Assembly (NCBI GenBank): GCA_027592645.1
Contig: JAQCKI010000007.1
Coordinates: 1-36,425, forward strand
DNA length: 36,425 bases
Reading direction: 5' to 3'
From: Chloroflexota bacterium
GTDB taxonomy: Bacteria; Chloroflexota; Dehalococcoidia; UBA2979
Shown here piece after piece: positions 1 to 7,919 of this stretch (positions within the stretch are counted from its first letter, which is position 1; each line of letters starts with the position of its first letter). The translations under genes were made by a program, and so were the position numbers. The notes below the pieces were generated by a model, which was not told the DNA's origin, ran no database searches, and saw nothing but the letters and a program-made list of their open reading frames with translations.

Positions 1-1
1 C

Positions 2-2620
2 CCCCCCCGCCGGCCTCGGCGGCAGTTCTCGCCGAAGCTGGTTCCGCCGCGCCGCCGCGCGGACACCGTCCGCCGCGATCGCCTGCACGCGCTCCTCGAT
101 GATGCCCTCGAACATGACGTCACGCTGCTGACGGCTCCAGCGGGTTATGGCAAGTCCACGCTGGCCGTGGACTGGGCCAGCGCCGCCTCGCTCCCGGTCG
201 CGTGGCTCTCCCTCGATGCGCAGGATTCGGACCCCCTGGCGCTCGTCGCGGACCTCGTGGGCGCGGTGCGCCAGGCGTTTCCGGACACGCTGGTCGACCT
301 GGTGGCGCGGCTGGAGGCCGGTGGCGTGCCGGCGGGCGCTGGCGCACTGATCGCGGAACTCACTGCCGGGATCCAAGCAGAGGTGGATGACCTCTTCGTG
401 CTGGTGCTGGACGACCTCCATGTCCTGGATGGTGTCCCAGAGGCGCTCGCGGTGGTGGACACGTTGATCCGCTCCGTGCCGATGAACCTCCGCATCATGG
501 TGCTGTCACGCACCTGGCCGGCGCTCGGGTCGCTCGCGCGCCTCACGGCACAGCGTCGTGCCTTCTCGCTGACGGCCCGCGACCTGACGTTTACGGCGGA
601 GGAGGCGGCCCGCTTCCTGGAGCAGTCCCGTGTGGGCAACGACGACCGCGACGAGTTGATCCGCCGCGCGGATGGCTGGGCGGCAGCGTTGGCCGTAATG
701 GTCGACCACTACGAGCCGGAGCGCGGTATTCGCGGAGAGTTCGAGTTCATCCTCGGCCAGTTCATTGACCAGGAGGTCCTGGAGCGGCTGTCGCCACTCC
801 AGTTGGACCTGCTCAGCGCCTGCGCCGTGCTCCCGACGTTTGACCAGGAATTCGCCATCGCCCTGACGCGGGACGAGGGGGCGGCACCCGCCCTGCACGA
901 ACTGGCCCAGACCAACCGCTTCCTGACCCACCTCGGTGAGGCCTCGGGCGACGGCGACTGGTACCGGATGCACGCACTCGTGCGGGAGCACCTGCTGGGC
1001 CGCATGGAGCGCGAACAGCGCGCCCGCCTGATGGCGCTGCGACGCCAGGCGGCGGCGCTGTGCGCGCGTCGTGGGCTGATGGTGGAGGCGGTCAACCTCT
1101 CGATCGATGCCCACGACTGGCCCGAAGTAGTACGAGAGCTGCACGACACGCGCGAGGCGCTCTATCAGCGCGGCGAGTGGCGCACGTTGGCTGGCTGGAT
1201 CGACCAGTTGCCCGATGAGGTGCTGGAGGGCGAGACCGACCTGGCGCTCGCCCGCGCCCGCCTCGCCGCCAAGTTTGGACACCGCCAGGAGTCCATGGAG
1301 CGCCTGGACAAGATCGAGTCGCGGCCGCTTTCGCCTGACCAGCAGATCAGGACGCTGCTTTATCGAAGCGTCGCGCTGCGTGACCTCGGCCGGATGCCGG
1401 ACGCACTGGACTGCTGCCGGCGGGCCCGTCAGATGGCGCTTGAGCACCTCGACGACGACGACCCGATCCTGGCCGAGGTGGCGCTGGAGGAGGGCATCGC
1501 GCTGGGCCGGTCCGGGCAACTGCCGGCGGCGCAGGCGCGGTTAGAAGACGCCGCGATCCGCTTCGAGCGGCAGAACGACCAGCACAGCAGTGCAGAGGCG
1601 CGCGACACGCTGGGCAACGCCACCTACCTGATGGGCGACCTGGCCGTGGCGATGATGGAGTACACCTCCGCCCAGCGCCGCTGGAGGATGCTGGCCAACC
1701 CGCAGGCGCAGATCGCCACCATGAACAACATGGGGAACGTCCAGCACATGCTGGGCGAACTGGAGACCGCCCGAGACACCTTTGAGGCCGTGATCGAGCG
1801 CGCCGCACGCATCGGCCACCACCGGTACGAGGCGTACGGCAAGGAGGGCCTCGCCGGCGTCGAACGGGACCTGGGGCGGCTGGACAACGCGATCACGCTC
1901 TACACCGTCGCGATCCACGAGGCGCAGGAGATCGACGACCCGAACCTGATCCTGGCGGCCACGTTTGGCCTGGCCATGTGCTACCGGGAGCGTGGCGAGA
2001 TGCCGCGGGCGCGGACGCTGCTGGAACACGGCCTGCGCTCCGCCGAGCAGACCGGCGCTCTCCTGCAGCAGACGCGGTTCCGTGCGGGTATCGGTGCGAC
2101 GCTGTCCACGGAGCATGGGCACGCAGAGGCGCTGCCGCTGCTGGAACAGGCGCTTGAGGAGGCGGAGGAGTCCGGCGCTCGGCGTGAGCAGGCGCTCACC
2201 CACCTGCTCATCGCCTCCGCGCAGTTCCACCTGCGGCGCCGGCAGGTGGCCGTGGAGCACCTGGAGCGCGTCTGGGGCCTCACGGAGACGCTGGGCTACG
2301 ACCAGTTCCTGCTGGTGGAGGCGCGCCAGGCCCCCGAGGTGATTGTGCACGGCGCCGCCCGCCGCGTGGGGGCGAGTACTTCCGCACGCTGGCGGTCCGT
2401 ATCCGCCCGAAGCAGGAAGGCAGCCACGATGCGGAGATGCCCGCCGCCTTCCGCATCCGGGCGGAGGCGTTCGGTGCGCCTCGGGTCAGTGTGGACGGGC
2501 GGATGGTGGCCGACCTGGAGTGGCGGAGCGAGCGCAGCAAGGAGCTGTTCTTCTACCTGTTGCACCGCGGTCGCCCGCTCCGCAAGGAGGAGATCGCCGT
2601 CGAACTGTGGCCGGACGTGA
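2..2620 (+). CDS. MalT-like STAND ATPase/TPR regulator, 5' part of a frameshifted SARP-type gene (partial at window start)
   Basis: The reading frame is already open at base 2, so the true start lies upstream. The visible N-terminus has KLVPPRRR, typical of MalT/LuxR-type STAND proteins. It is followed by a Walker A (APAGYGKST, bases 134-160) and a Walker B (LVLDDLH, near 400-418). The remainder is a winged-helix-like segment and a long array of helical TPR-type repeats (about 1050-2330), the usual ligand-sensing region. From about 2370 the frame turns into low-complexity Arg/Ser-rich sequence. The expected continuation (GGEYFRTLAVRIRP, then a DNA-binding domain) is in the next frame from base 2371. 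The switch falls in a GGGGG run at 2368-2372; one extra G would restore a continuous protein of more than 1000 residues. The part after about 2370 as read here is therefore probably not a natural sequence. This is a frameshift or sequencing error; family identity is secure, ligand unknown. Confidence 0.85.
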   Translation, partial: PPRRPRRQFSPKLVPPRRRADTVRRDRLHALLDDALEHDVTLLTAPAGYGKSTLAVDWASAASLPVAWLSLDAQDSDPLALVADLVGAVRQAFPDTLVDLVARLEAGGVPAGAGALIAELTAGIQAEVDDLFVLVLDDLHVLDGVPEALAVVDTLIRSVPMNLRIMVLSRTWPALGSLARLTAQRRAFSLTARDLTFTAEEAARFLEQSRVGNDDRDELIRRADGWAAALAVMVDHYEPERGIRGEFEFILGQFIDQEVLERLSPLQLDLLSACAVLPTFDQEFAIALTRDEGAAPALHELAQTNRFLTHLGEASGDGDWYRMHALVREHLLGRMEREQRARLMALRRQAAALCARRGLMVEAVNLSIDAHDWPEVVRELHDTREALYQRGEWRTLAGWIDQLPDEVLEGETDLALARARLAAKFGHRQESMERLDKIESRPLSPDQQIRTLLYRSVALRDLGRMPDALDCCRRARQMALEHLDDDDPILAEVALEEGIALGRSGQLPAAQARLEDAAIRFERQNDQHSSAEARDTLGNATYLMGDLAVAMMEYTSAQRRWRMLANPQAQIATMNNMGNVQHMLGELETARDTFEAVIERAARIGHHRYEAYGKEGLAGVERDLGRLDNAITLYTVAIHEAQEIDDPNLILAATFGLAMCYRERGEMPRARTLLEHGLRSAEQTGALLQQTRFRAGIGATLSTEHGHAEALPLLEQALEEAEESGARREQALTHLLIASAQFHLRRRQVAVEHLERVWGLTETLGYDQFLLVEARQAPEVIVHGAARRVGASTSARWRSVSARSRKAATMRRCPPPSASGRRRSVRLGSVWTGGWWPTWSGGASAARSCSSTCCTAVARSARRRSPSNCGRT

Positions 2621-3204
2621 GCCCGAAGCAACTGAACAGCCAGTTCCACACCACGCTCTACCGCCTCAGGCAGGCAATCCACCCCCAGGTGGTCGTCCAG
2701 TCCGGTGGCGGCTATCAGGTGAACCCTGACTTCGACATCTGGTACGACGCCGCCGAGTTCGAGCGGGGCATCCAACAGGCGGAGACGGCACCCACCGGGA
2801 GCGAGGAGTGGGCGTCTGGCGTTTCGAAGGTGATCCAGCTCTACCACGGCTCCTTCGCCGCTTCGTTCGAGTCCGACTGGGCGGAGGCCGCCCGCCTCCG
2901 CTACGAGGAGATGTATCTCTCCTCCAACCTGGCGCTGGCCACGGCCGCGCTTCGGCGCAGCGATCCCGTCGAGGCCATCCGCATGGCCGAATCAGTCCTG
3001 GCCGTTGACCCTGTCAACGAGGATGCCGCGTACCTGGTGATGGACGCCCACGCTCGCCGGGGGAACCTGGACATGGCCGCGCGGGCCTATCGCCGCCTCC
3101 ACGACGCCATGTCAGAGGAGGACAGCGGTACGCCTTCCCGCCGCGTCCGCGCGCTCTACGAGCGCGTGATTTCCGGCGACGCGCTGGACGATCCCTCGGA
3201 CTAA
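2437..3204 (+). CDS. Winged-helix plus BTAD (SARP-type) output domain, 3' part of the same regulator gene
   Basis: This 255-aa frame carries the C-terminal part of the regulator that begins at the window edge. Residues about 10-100 form an OmpR-type winged helix as in SARP/AfsR proteins (FGAPRVSVDGR, ELFFYLLHRGRPLRKEEI, LYRLRQAIHP). Residues about 105-250 form a bacterial transcriptional activation (BTAD) domain, with W-Y-DAAEFERGI and the helical repeats ending in ALYERVISGD. The in-frame sequence before the listed ATG (from about 2371, GGEYFRTLAV) also belongs to the protein, so the ATG is probably internal. BTAD regulators bind direct repeats with 11-bp period, and such a repeat lies 120 bp downstream at 3327-3347. 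The fusion of STAND ATPase, TPRs and BTAD is known in Chloroflexota and Actinomycetota. Function here: transcriptional activator, target inferred. Confidence 0.85.
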   Translation: MPAAFRIRAEAFGAPRVSVDGRMVADLEWRSERSKELFFYLLHRGRPLRKEEIAVELWPDVSPKQLNSQFHTTLYRLRQAIHPQVVVQSGGGYQVNPDFDIWYDAAEFERGIQQAETAPTGSEEWASGVSKVIQLYHGSFAASFESDWAEAARLRYEEMYLSSNLALATAALRRSDPVEAIRMAESVLAVDPVNEDAAYLVMDAHARRGNLDMAARAYRRLHDAMSEEDSGTPSRRVRALYERVISGDALDDPSD

Positions 3205-3422
3205 CCCACTTCGGGCGTGCCTCGCCGGCCTTCTTATGCTCGACCTTTTCGACATTCGACGAAAATTCTCGCCAAATCTGCATATCCTGTGCGAGCTCAC
3301 CCGATCAGGGGCTTCTGACCGTGATCTGGTCAGAGGTTGGTCAGAGGCACGCCCGTAAGTTTCGCTCATCAAATGCAGACAGGCCGCAGGCGAGACACGC
3401 AGCGGCAGTTCGGGAGTCAGAC
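3205..3422 (+). other. Intergenic control region between the regulator and the mini-peptide gene
   Basis: These 218 bases include an A/T-rich patch at about 3232-3292, unlike the surrounding G+C-rich coding DNA. It contains three TCGAC motifs (starting 3240, 3249 and 3256), of which the last two sit 7 bp apart within a TTCGAC repeat. The direct repeat at 3327-3347 follows, and a good ribosome binding site GGGAG (3412-3416) lies 6 bases before the ATG at 3423. No terminator with a T-tract is visible after the regulator stop. The region is best read as the promoter of the mini-peptide gene. Confidence 0.5.
3327..3347 (+). promoter_or_regulatory. SARP-like operator: two tandem TGGTCAGAGG units with 11-bp period
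   Basis: TGGTCAGAGG occurs at 3327-3336 and again at 3338-3347, exactly one helical turn apart. An inverted copy of the heptamer (TCTGACC) sits at 3314-3320, and a degenerate direct copy (GATCAGGGG) at 3303-3311. Eight bases after the second unit is TAAGTT (3356-3361), a weak -10 candidate. SARP/BTAD regulators are known to bind heptamer direct repeats spaced by 11 bp just upstream of the -10. The neighbouring regulator and the downstream mini-peptide gene make self-regulation of this locus plausible. Binding is inferred. Confidence 0.5.
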
Positions 3423-3524
3423 ATGCGCCGTTTCATCACCACCACCTTCACCTCTGCCTTCGTGGCCGCCGCGTTCATCGCGACCGGAACCTCCGCCCTG
3501 GCCGAGGTAATCTGGCCTTGGTAG
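3423..3524 (+). CDS. Secreted mini-peptide precursor (33 aa), candidate signalling peptide
   Basis: The 33-codon frame starts at ATG 3423 with a GGGAG Shine-Dalgarno 6 bases upstream, stronger than that of the next gene. A longer in-frame start at 3321 exists, but it would run through the 11-bp repeats and has no ribosome site. The product begins MRRF (two positive charges), then has an uncharged Thr/Ala/Phe/Val core of about 20 residues, and ends in SALA followed by EVIWPW. ALA is a textbook signal-peptidase I site; cleavage would release the hexapeptide EVIWPW. No larger domain fits in the gene. Its place directly after a TPR-containing regulator and its operator-like repeats suggests a pheromone or sensory peptide, in the manner of RRNPP systems. 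This is inference: I know of no family for it. Alternatives are a leader peptide or a chance frame, which the RBS and signal features argue against. Confidence 0.6.
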   Translation: MRRFITTTFTSAFVAAAFIATGTSALAEVIWPW

Positions 3525-3545
3525 CACCGGGCATCCTGAACACGA

Positions 3546-4514
3546 ATGCAGCGACTCGACGCCGCCTTACGTCGGTCGTCTGTGACCGGGGAGCCGCCGG
3601 ACCCCTCCCGTGCGGCTTCTCGGTCTTTACGCAAGATGTCTGAGCCGGGGGCTCAATACCCCCAGCTGGACTTGTTGGTCGGGGAGATCGCCGGAACGCG
3701 GTCGCTCACGCCGGTTGCCGCACGGGTGCCCGCCCTCTCTGGGGACGGGCGCTTTTCCGCCCATGAGCTGGCCCAGGCGATCTCCTCCGACCCAGCACTC
3801 ACTGCACGGGTGCTGCGGCTTGCTAACTCGCCATACTTCTCACATCCTCGCCGGATCGGCACGATTCGCGATGCCGTGGTGCTACTCGGCTTCCATCAGA
3901 TTCGTGCCGCTGCCCTCGCCCTGTCTGTGGTGAACGGGTCTACGGACGGTGAGTCAGCCGTGGACGAACACTTCTGGAGGTACTCGCTCACGGTCGGTCT
4001 GGTCGCTGAAGTGCTGGCGCATTCCGAACCTCATGAGGCGGTTCGCCCCGAAGACGCTTTCATGGCCGGGCTTCTGCATTGCATCGGCCGGCTGGCGATT
4101 CAGCAGGTGCGACCGCGGATCCTGGAGCGCGCCACCCTGGTGGCCGGTGCGGGCGAAGGCAGCGTGGAAGACGCCCAGCGGAGCCTGTTCGGCTACACCG
4201 ACGCGGAAGTCGGCGGGGCGCTGCTCCTGGAGTGGGGATTTGCTCCCGTCATCGCCCTTGCGGTCGCACGATGGCCCAGATGCGTTGCCCAGGGTGCAGA
4301 TGGGCCCGACTACCTGCCCGCGATCGTTGCGCGCGCGCATGACCTGACGGTCACCGCGGGACTGTCCGACGGCATCATTCAGCCCGCCCACACCGCACCC
4401 ACGTGCGACTCGTCAACTTCCCCCCTCGGTCCGCTGCTCGAGCAGGCCGGAGGGATGGACGGTCTCGCACGGCGGGTGTCGGTGTTCATCGAGACGGTTT
4501 CAGCCGGGCACTAG
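3546..4514 (+). CDS. HDOD-domain protein (first of two)
   Basis: The protein is a single HDOD domain, the degenerate HD-type output module found in bacterial signalling proteins. Characteristic stretches are AISSDPALTARVLRLANS (about residues 80-98), IGTIRDAVVLLGFHQIR and AFMAGLLHCIGRLA. HDOD proteins lack a complete set of HD metal ligands and usually act as adaptors in stress, motility or cyclic-nucleotide signalling. The first 30 residues are Arg/Ser-rich and unlike the family. An internal Met at 3636 (MSEPGAQYPQ) could be the real start, but neither ATG has a convincing ribosome site. The stop of the mini-peptide gene is only 21 bases upstream of the listed ATG, so the two could share a transcript. 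A related HDOD gene lies at 15368-16192. Partner unknown. Confidence 0.85.
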   Translation: MQRLDAALRRSSVTGEPPDPSRAASRSLRKMSEPGAQYPQLDLLVGEIAGTRSLTPVAARVPALSGDGRFSAHELAQAISSDPALTARVLRLANSPYFSHPRRIGTIRDAVVLLGFHQIRAAALALSVVNGSTDGESAVDEHFWRYSLTVGLVAEVLAHSEPHEAVRPEDAFMAGLLHCIGRLAIQQVRPRILERATLVAGAGEGSVEDAQRSLFGYTDAEVGGALLLEWGFAPVIALAVARWPRCVAQGADGPDYLPAIVARAHDLTVTAGLSDGIIQPAHTAPTCDSSTSPLGPLLEQAGGMDGLARRVSVFIETVSAGH

Positions 4515-4566
4515 CCGGTCTATCAGGCCACCATCGCCCCGCGGGGGGTGCGATTGGAGCAAGAAC

Positions 4567-5625
4567 GTGGCGCCAGTCCCCAGCTGGCCACCGCACTCCT
4601 CGCGGGTCGTGTACTTTCGCGACCCGTTCGGCACGTACTACGCGGCCGAGGTGTGGCACACCGCGGAGTGGCACGATGAGTTGCGCGAGCCGCCGCCACT
4701 GGCAGTGGCGGATGTGCGCCTGCTCCTGACCGTCCGAGACGCTCGTCTGCCATCTGACCTCCCACCGTGGGTGGCGATCGCCAGTTCAGACCCTGACACG
4801 CCGGAGGCGGCCTCGGCCGTGGCTCGCGCCTGGCCGCGCTCGCCGCACTTCCGGCCTCCGGGCGATCAACCGGAGGAGTACGTGGTGGCGGGCTTCCAGG
4901 CGCTCTGTCCGCCTCACCCCGCCTGCGAGGCCGGCCCCCACGCCCGCGAGTCGTTGATTGCCTTCCTGCGTGACCGCCCGGGCCTGCTGGGTGCGATTGC
5001 GGAGGAGGGGCGGGATGGCTTCGACCGCCGCCTGCGGATCCACTGGCAGACCGCCGGGGCCTTCGCGAGCGCGATCTTGCGCGAGCGGCTGCGCGATGCC
5101 GGTGCCCACCGTGCGCTGGCCGTGGGCGATGCGGTTGACCGCGCCGAGATCGCCGGGGAGGTCGGTGAGTACGCCGACCTGGGGCAGGAACGCGAGTTAC
5201 TGCGCGTGCGCCTGGACCCGGTTGGATGCTTCCTCCACGCCGTCGACTTCGATCGTGCCGTGGACGACGGTGAGGTTTGGATCGCGCGCTATACGCAGGC
5301 GCTGGACGCATTTGCGATGCGCCTACGCGCAGAGGCCCAGGATGTGCTGCGCGAAATCGCCGCCGCCGTCTCCGGGCTGGATGTTCTGGTGCGCCTGAAT
5401 CACGAGGGCCGCCCGCTGGCCGTGGATGCGGCGCAGCGCCTGATGGTGGCCGCGGCCGAGGTTCAGGCGCTCGTCTCAGACTCACAGCCGGACGGATTGG
5501 TGCCCGGGCGGGCACCCCTGTGCCTCTCGGAAGCGCGGCTGACATCAGCGGCGGTTCTGGCGGCGCTGGAGGTGCAACGCCGCCGCACCCAGCACGGTCG
5601 CAGTGCCGCCGATCACTCCGCCTAG
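4567..5625 (+). CDS. Hypothetical 352-aa protein
   Basis: A GTG start at 4567 is preceded at 7 bases by GGAG (4556-4559). I do not recognise the protein. It is soluble, with no signal peptide or membrane segment, and is acidic and Ala/Arg-rich. The N-terminus has an aromatic stretch (RVVYFRDPFGTYYAAEVWH), and the middle to C-terminal part is largely helical (for example residues 265-335). Four cysteines are spread through it (CPPHPAC near 115-121, CFLH near 222, CLSE near 318), with no obvious metal motif. It follows the HDOD gene by 52 bases on the same strand and precedes pyrophosphatase by 99 bases. The codon usage matches the neighbours, and the length and clean start argue for a real gene. 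Function unknown. Confidence 0.75.
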   Translation: MAPVPSWPPHSSRVVYFRDPFGTYYAAEVWHTAEWHDELREPPPLAVADVRLLLTVRDARLPSDLPPWVAIASSDPDTPEAASAVARAWPRSPHFRPPGDQPEEYVVAGFQALCPPHPACEAGPHARESLIAFLRDRPGLLGAIAEEGRDGFDRRLRIHWQTAGAFASAILRERLRDAGAHRALAVGDAVDRAEIAGEVGEYADLGQERELLRVRLDPVGCFLHAVDFDRAVDDGEVWIARYTQALDAFAMRLRAEAQDVLREIAAAVSGLDVLVRLNHEGRPLAVDAAQRLMVAAAEVQALVSDSQPDGLVPGRAPLCLSEARLTSAAVLAALEVQRRRTQHGRSAADHSA

Positions 5626-5724
5626 CCGGGCCATCTGGCGGGCCTCATAGCATTCAGCGAGATCGAGGCGCACGATCTGGAGAGCGGCGTCCTCTGACGC
5701 CCGATCCGCCATCGGGAGCCCGCG

Positions 5725-6261
5725 ATGTCTGACCTGTACCACCTGCCTCCGGGGCCTCTGCCGCCCAAGCGCTTGAACGCGATCGTGGAGATTCCACGCG
5801 GCGGCCAGGCGAAGTACGAGTACGACGTGGATTTGGGGCTGTTCCGGCTTGACCGGGTGCTGTTTTCCTCGGTCCACTACCCCGGCCACTACGGCTTCAT
5901 CCCCAGCACCCGAGCGGGTGACGGTGACCCGGTGGACGTGCTGGTGTGGGGCTCGTTCGAGTCGCACACGGGCGCGCTGCTGGAGGTGCGCCCGGTCGGC
6001 ATGCTGCGCATGCGCGACGAGAAGGGCGACGACGAGAAGGTGCTGTGCGTGGCCACGGCTGACCCTCGCTACGCAGAGATCCAGGAACTGCCGCACGTCC
6101 CGCCTCACTTCCTGCGCGAGGTGGAGCACTTCTTCCGGATCTACAAGGATCTCGAGGGTGCGGAGGTGACCACGCTGGGCTGGGAGTCACGCGGCGTGGC
6201 AGAGCGCTACGTGATGGACGCCATCGATATCGTCAGCCGGGAGCGCGCCGCCGCGCCTTAG
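5725..6261 (+). CDS. ppa: Inorganic pyrophosphatase, family I
   Basis: This cytoplasmic enzyme hydrolyses pyrophosphate to two phosphates and pulls biosynthetic reactions forward. At 178 aa it has the normal family I size. Visible motifs are the N-terminal EIPRGGQAKYEYD, the segment SSVHYPGHYGFIP, and the metal-binding signature DGDPVDVLV with its three Asp residues. The YKDLEG motif is close to the C-terminus. The ATG at 5725 has GGGAG (5714-5718) 6 bases upstream. It stands alone after an unknown gene and faces the radical SAM gene convergently. There is no sign of a regulatory CBS insertion. Confidence 0.97.
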   Translation: MSDLYHLPPGPLPPKRLNAIVEIPRGGQAKYEYDVDLGLFRLDRVLFSSVHYPGHYGFIPSTRAGDGDPVDVLVWGSFESHTGALLEVRPVGMLRMRDEKGDDEKVLCVATADPRYAEIQELPHVPPHFLREVEHFFRIYKDLEGAEVTTLGWESRGVAERYVMDAIDIVSRERAAAP

Positions 6262-6317
6262 GCACCACGCAAGCGGCACTCAGGCCGCACCGCGCCGGCG
6301 CCAGGGCGAGCGGACTG

Positions 6318-7853
6318 CTAGATGCCGGTGGCGATCTCGGCGAAGTGCAGTTGCTGCTCGGTGGGCTCCGCGCAGCAGTACCAGGCCTCCGAGAGCGACG
6401 GCACGAAGCGCATCGGCACCAGCCCACGCGGTGGGCGCTCCCGCCCAGCGGCCGCGTAGGCCGCGGCGCGAACGCGCTCGAACGTCTCGGCCGCATCCTC
6501 AATGCTGCCCGGGATCGCGCAGACGCCGTCCTCGTCGCACTCCTCGCCGGTGGCGGGAATGGCGGCAGCCTCCACGATCTCGGCTAGGCGGGCCTGGAGA
6601 GCATCGACGCGCGGGTCCGGGTTCGCCCACGTATAGGTGAGGTGCTCCGCATCGAACGGGCCGAGCAGCCCCTGCGACTCGAGCACGGCGTTCAGCGGCG
6701 ACCCCGGCGGCAACAGCAGTCGCAGCGTGTACTGGATCGGCTGGATGTGCCGCTGGAGGCCGTGCGCCGCGACGAATTCGAGCGTCTCGACCGTGTCATC
6801 GAGGGTGGTCCACGGCGTGAAGGCGACCCACGTGGGCCGCACGACGAGGCCGGCGGCCTGAGCGATGGCGAGCGCACGCCGCATGTCGTCCGCGGTGTGG
6901 CCCTTCTCCAGCCACGCCAGGATCTGGTCGTTGCAGGACTCGAACGCGGAGGTGATGAAGATGCAGCCGGTCTCTTTCAGACGGGGCAGCACGGCCTCGT
7001 GCTCGATGAGGTGCTCCACCTTGATCGTGGCGTCGTAGGTGATGTCCGGCCAGCGGCGGTGGAACTCCTCCACGATCGCCATCGAGTGCGGGACGGCGTT
7101 CAGGAAGTCTGGGTCGCCGAAGGTGATGTGGCGCGCGCCGGCCTCGATCTGCTGGGCGGCATCGGCCAGCACGGTGTCGCGCGGGACCAGGCGCAGCGCG
7201 CCACCGTACACGGGTGTGATCGGGCAATGCGTACAGCGGTGAGCGCAGCCACGCGTCGCCTCCACGTAGCCAGCGGGGTGTTCGCCGTCTGACCGGCGCA
7301 CCGAGGCGTAGCGATCCAGCGACGGCAGTCCGCGGCGGTCTGGCACCGGGTGTTCGGGGCGGCCGAGGTACGGCGTAGCGCCGGAGCCGGCGACAGCCAG
7401 ATCCGCATCGCCCGCGGCGACCCGTCCCGCCACCGCCACGAGCCCGTCCTCGTACTCGCCACCGATCACCACGTCGCCGAGTCCGTCCGCGACCAGGTAG
7501 GCGTGGAGCGGCGAAGCGTACAGGCCATAGAACGCCACGCGCGCCTGCGGGTTCACCCGTCGCGCGGCGCGGGCCACCTCCATGCCGATGCGAGCGGCGG
7601 TGTGCATCGGGACCGAGATTGCGACGAGGTCGACGCCACGGAAGGCGCCCGCCTCCAGCGTCTCGACGGCCACGTCCAGCGTGCGCACGTCGTGCCCGGC
7701 GGCACGCAGCGCTGCGGCGGGCCATGCGAGGCCCAGCGGCTGGTGGCCGAGTTCATACGTGGAAACCAGCAGCACCTTCGCGCCCGCACCCGTGGGCGTG
7801 ACCGATGCCCGGCCGGGGAGCGTCTCGAATGTGAGTGGGGCGGGCTGGGTCAT
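6318..7853 (-). CDS. B12-type radical SAM protein with CCAEP tail
   Basis: This 511-aa protein has an N-terminal cobalamin-binding-like Rossmann domain (about residues 25-150; KVLLVSTYELGHQPLGLAW). The classical DxHxxG motif is absent, so B12 would bind without a His ligand, if at all. The radical SAM domain follows, with C203, C207 and C210 in CAHRCTHC, the CX3CX2C that holds the [4Fe-4S] cluster. Near the end is EAWYCCAEPTEQQ (C493, C494), the mark of the CUAEP/CCAEP-tail radical SAM family. In that family some members carry selenocysteine at the first position; here both codons are TGC, so this is the all-Cys form. Substrate is unknown. The MFS gene at 7920-9116 lies 66 bases upstream on the same strand and may be co-transcribed. 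The start has GAGGTG just upstream. Confidence 0.9.
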   Translation of the reverse strand: MTQPAPLTFETLPGRASVTPTGAGAKVLLVSTYELGHQPLGLAWPAAALRAAGHDVRTLDVAVETLEAGAFRGVDLVAISVPMHTAARIGMEVARAARRVNPQARVAFYGLYASPLHAYLVADGLGDVVIGGEYEDGLVAVAGRVAAGDADLAVAGSGATPYLGRPEHPVPDRRGLPSLDRYASVRRSDGEHPAGYVEATRGCAHRCTHCPITPVYGGALRLVPRDTVLADAAQQIEAGARHITFGDPDFLNAVPHSMAIVEEFHRRWPDITYDATIKVEHLIEHEAVLPRLKETGCIFITSAFESCNDQILAWLEKGHTADDMRRALAIAQAAGLVVRPTWVAFTPWTTLDDTVETLEFVAAHGLQRHIQPIQYTLRLLLPPGSPLNAVLESQGLLGPFDAEHLTYTWANPDPRVDALQARLAEIVEAAAIPATGEECDEDGVCAIPGSIEDAAETFERVRAAAYAAAGRERPPRGLVPMRFVPSLSEAWYCCAEPTEQQLHFAEIATGI

Positions 7854-7919
7854 GCGGGCACCTCGGCGATCCGTGCGTGACCATGCTACCAGCGGGGCCG
7901 AGTGCGCCGTGGCTGCCGC

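Noticed and set aside
506-2350. Antisense frames across the MalT-like gene
   Set aside because: Mirror frames; the plus strand shows ATPase motifs and TPR helices.
2368-2372. Programmed -1 ribosomal frameshift in the regulator
   Set aside because: The run of five G does not form an X-XXY-YYZ slippery heptamer in the right phase, and I saw no obvious stimulatory structure just after it; an indel is simpler.
6292-6301. GCGCCGGCGC palindrome between ppa and the radical SAM gene
   Set aside because: Short, with no loop, and expected by chance in such G+C-rich DNA; no T-tract to make it a terminator.
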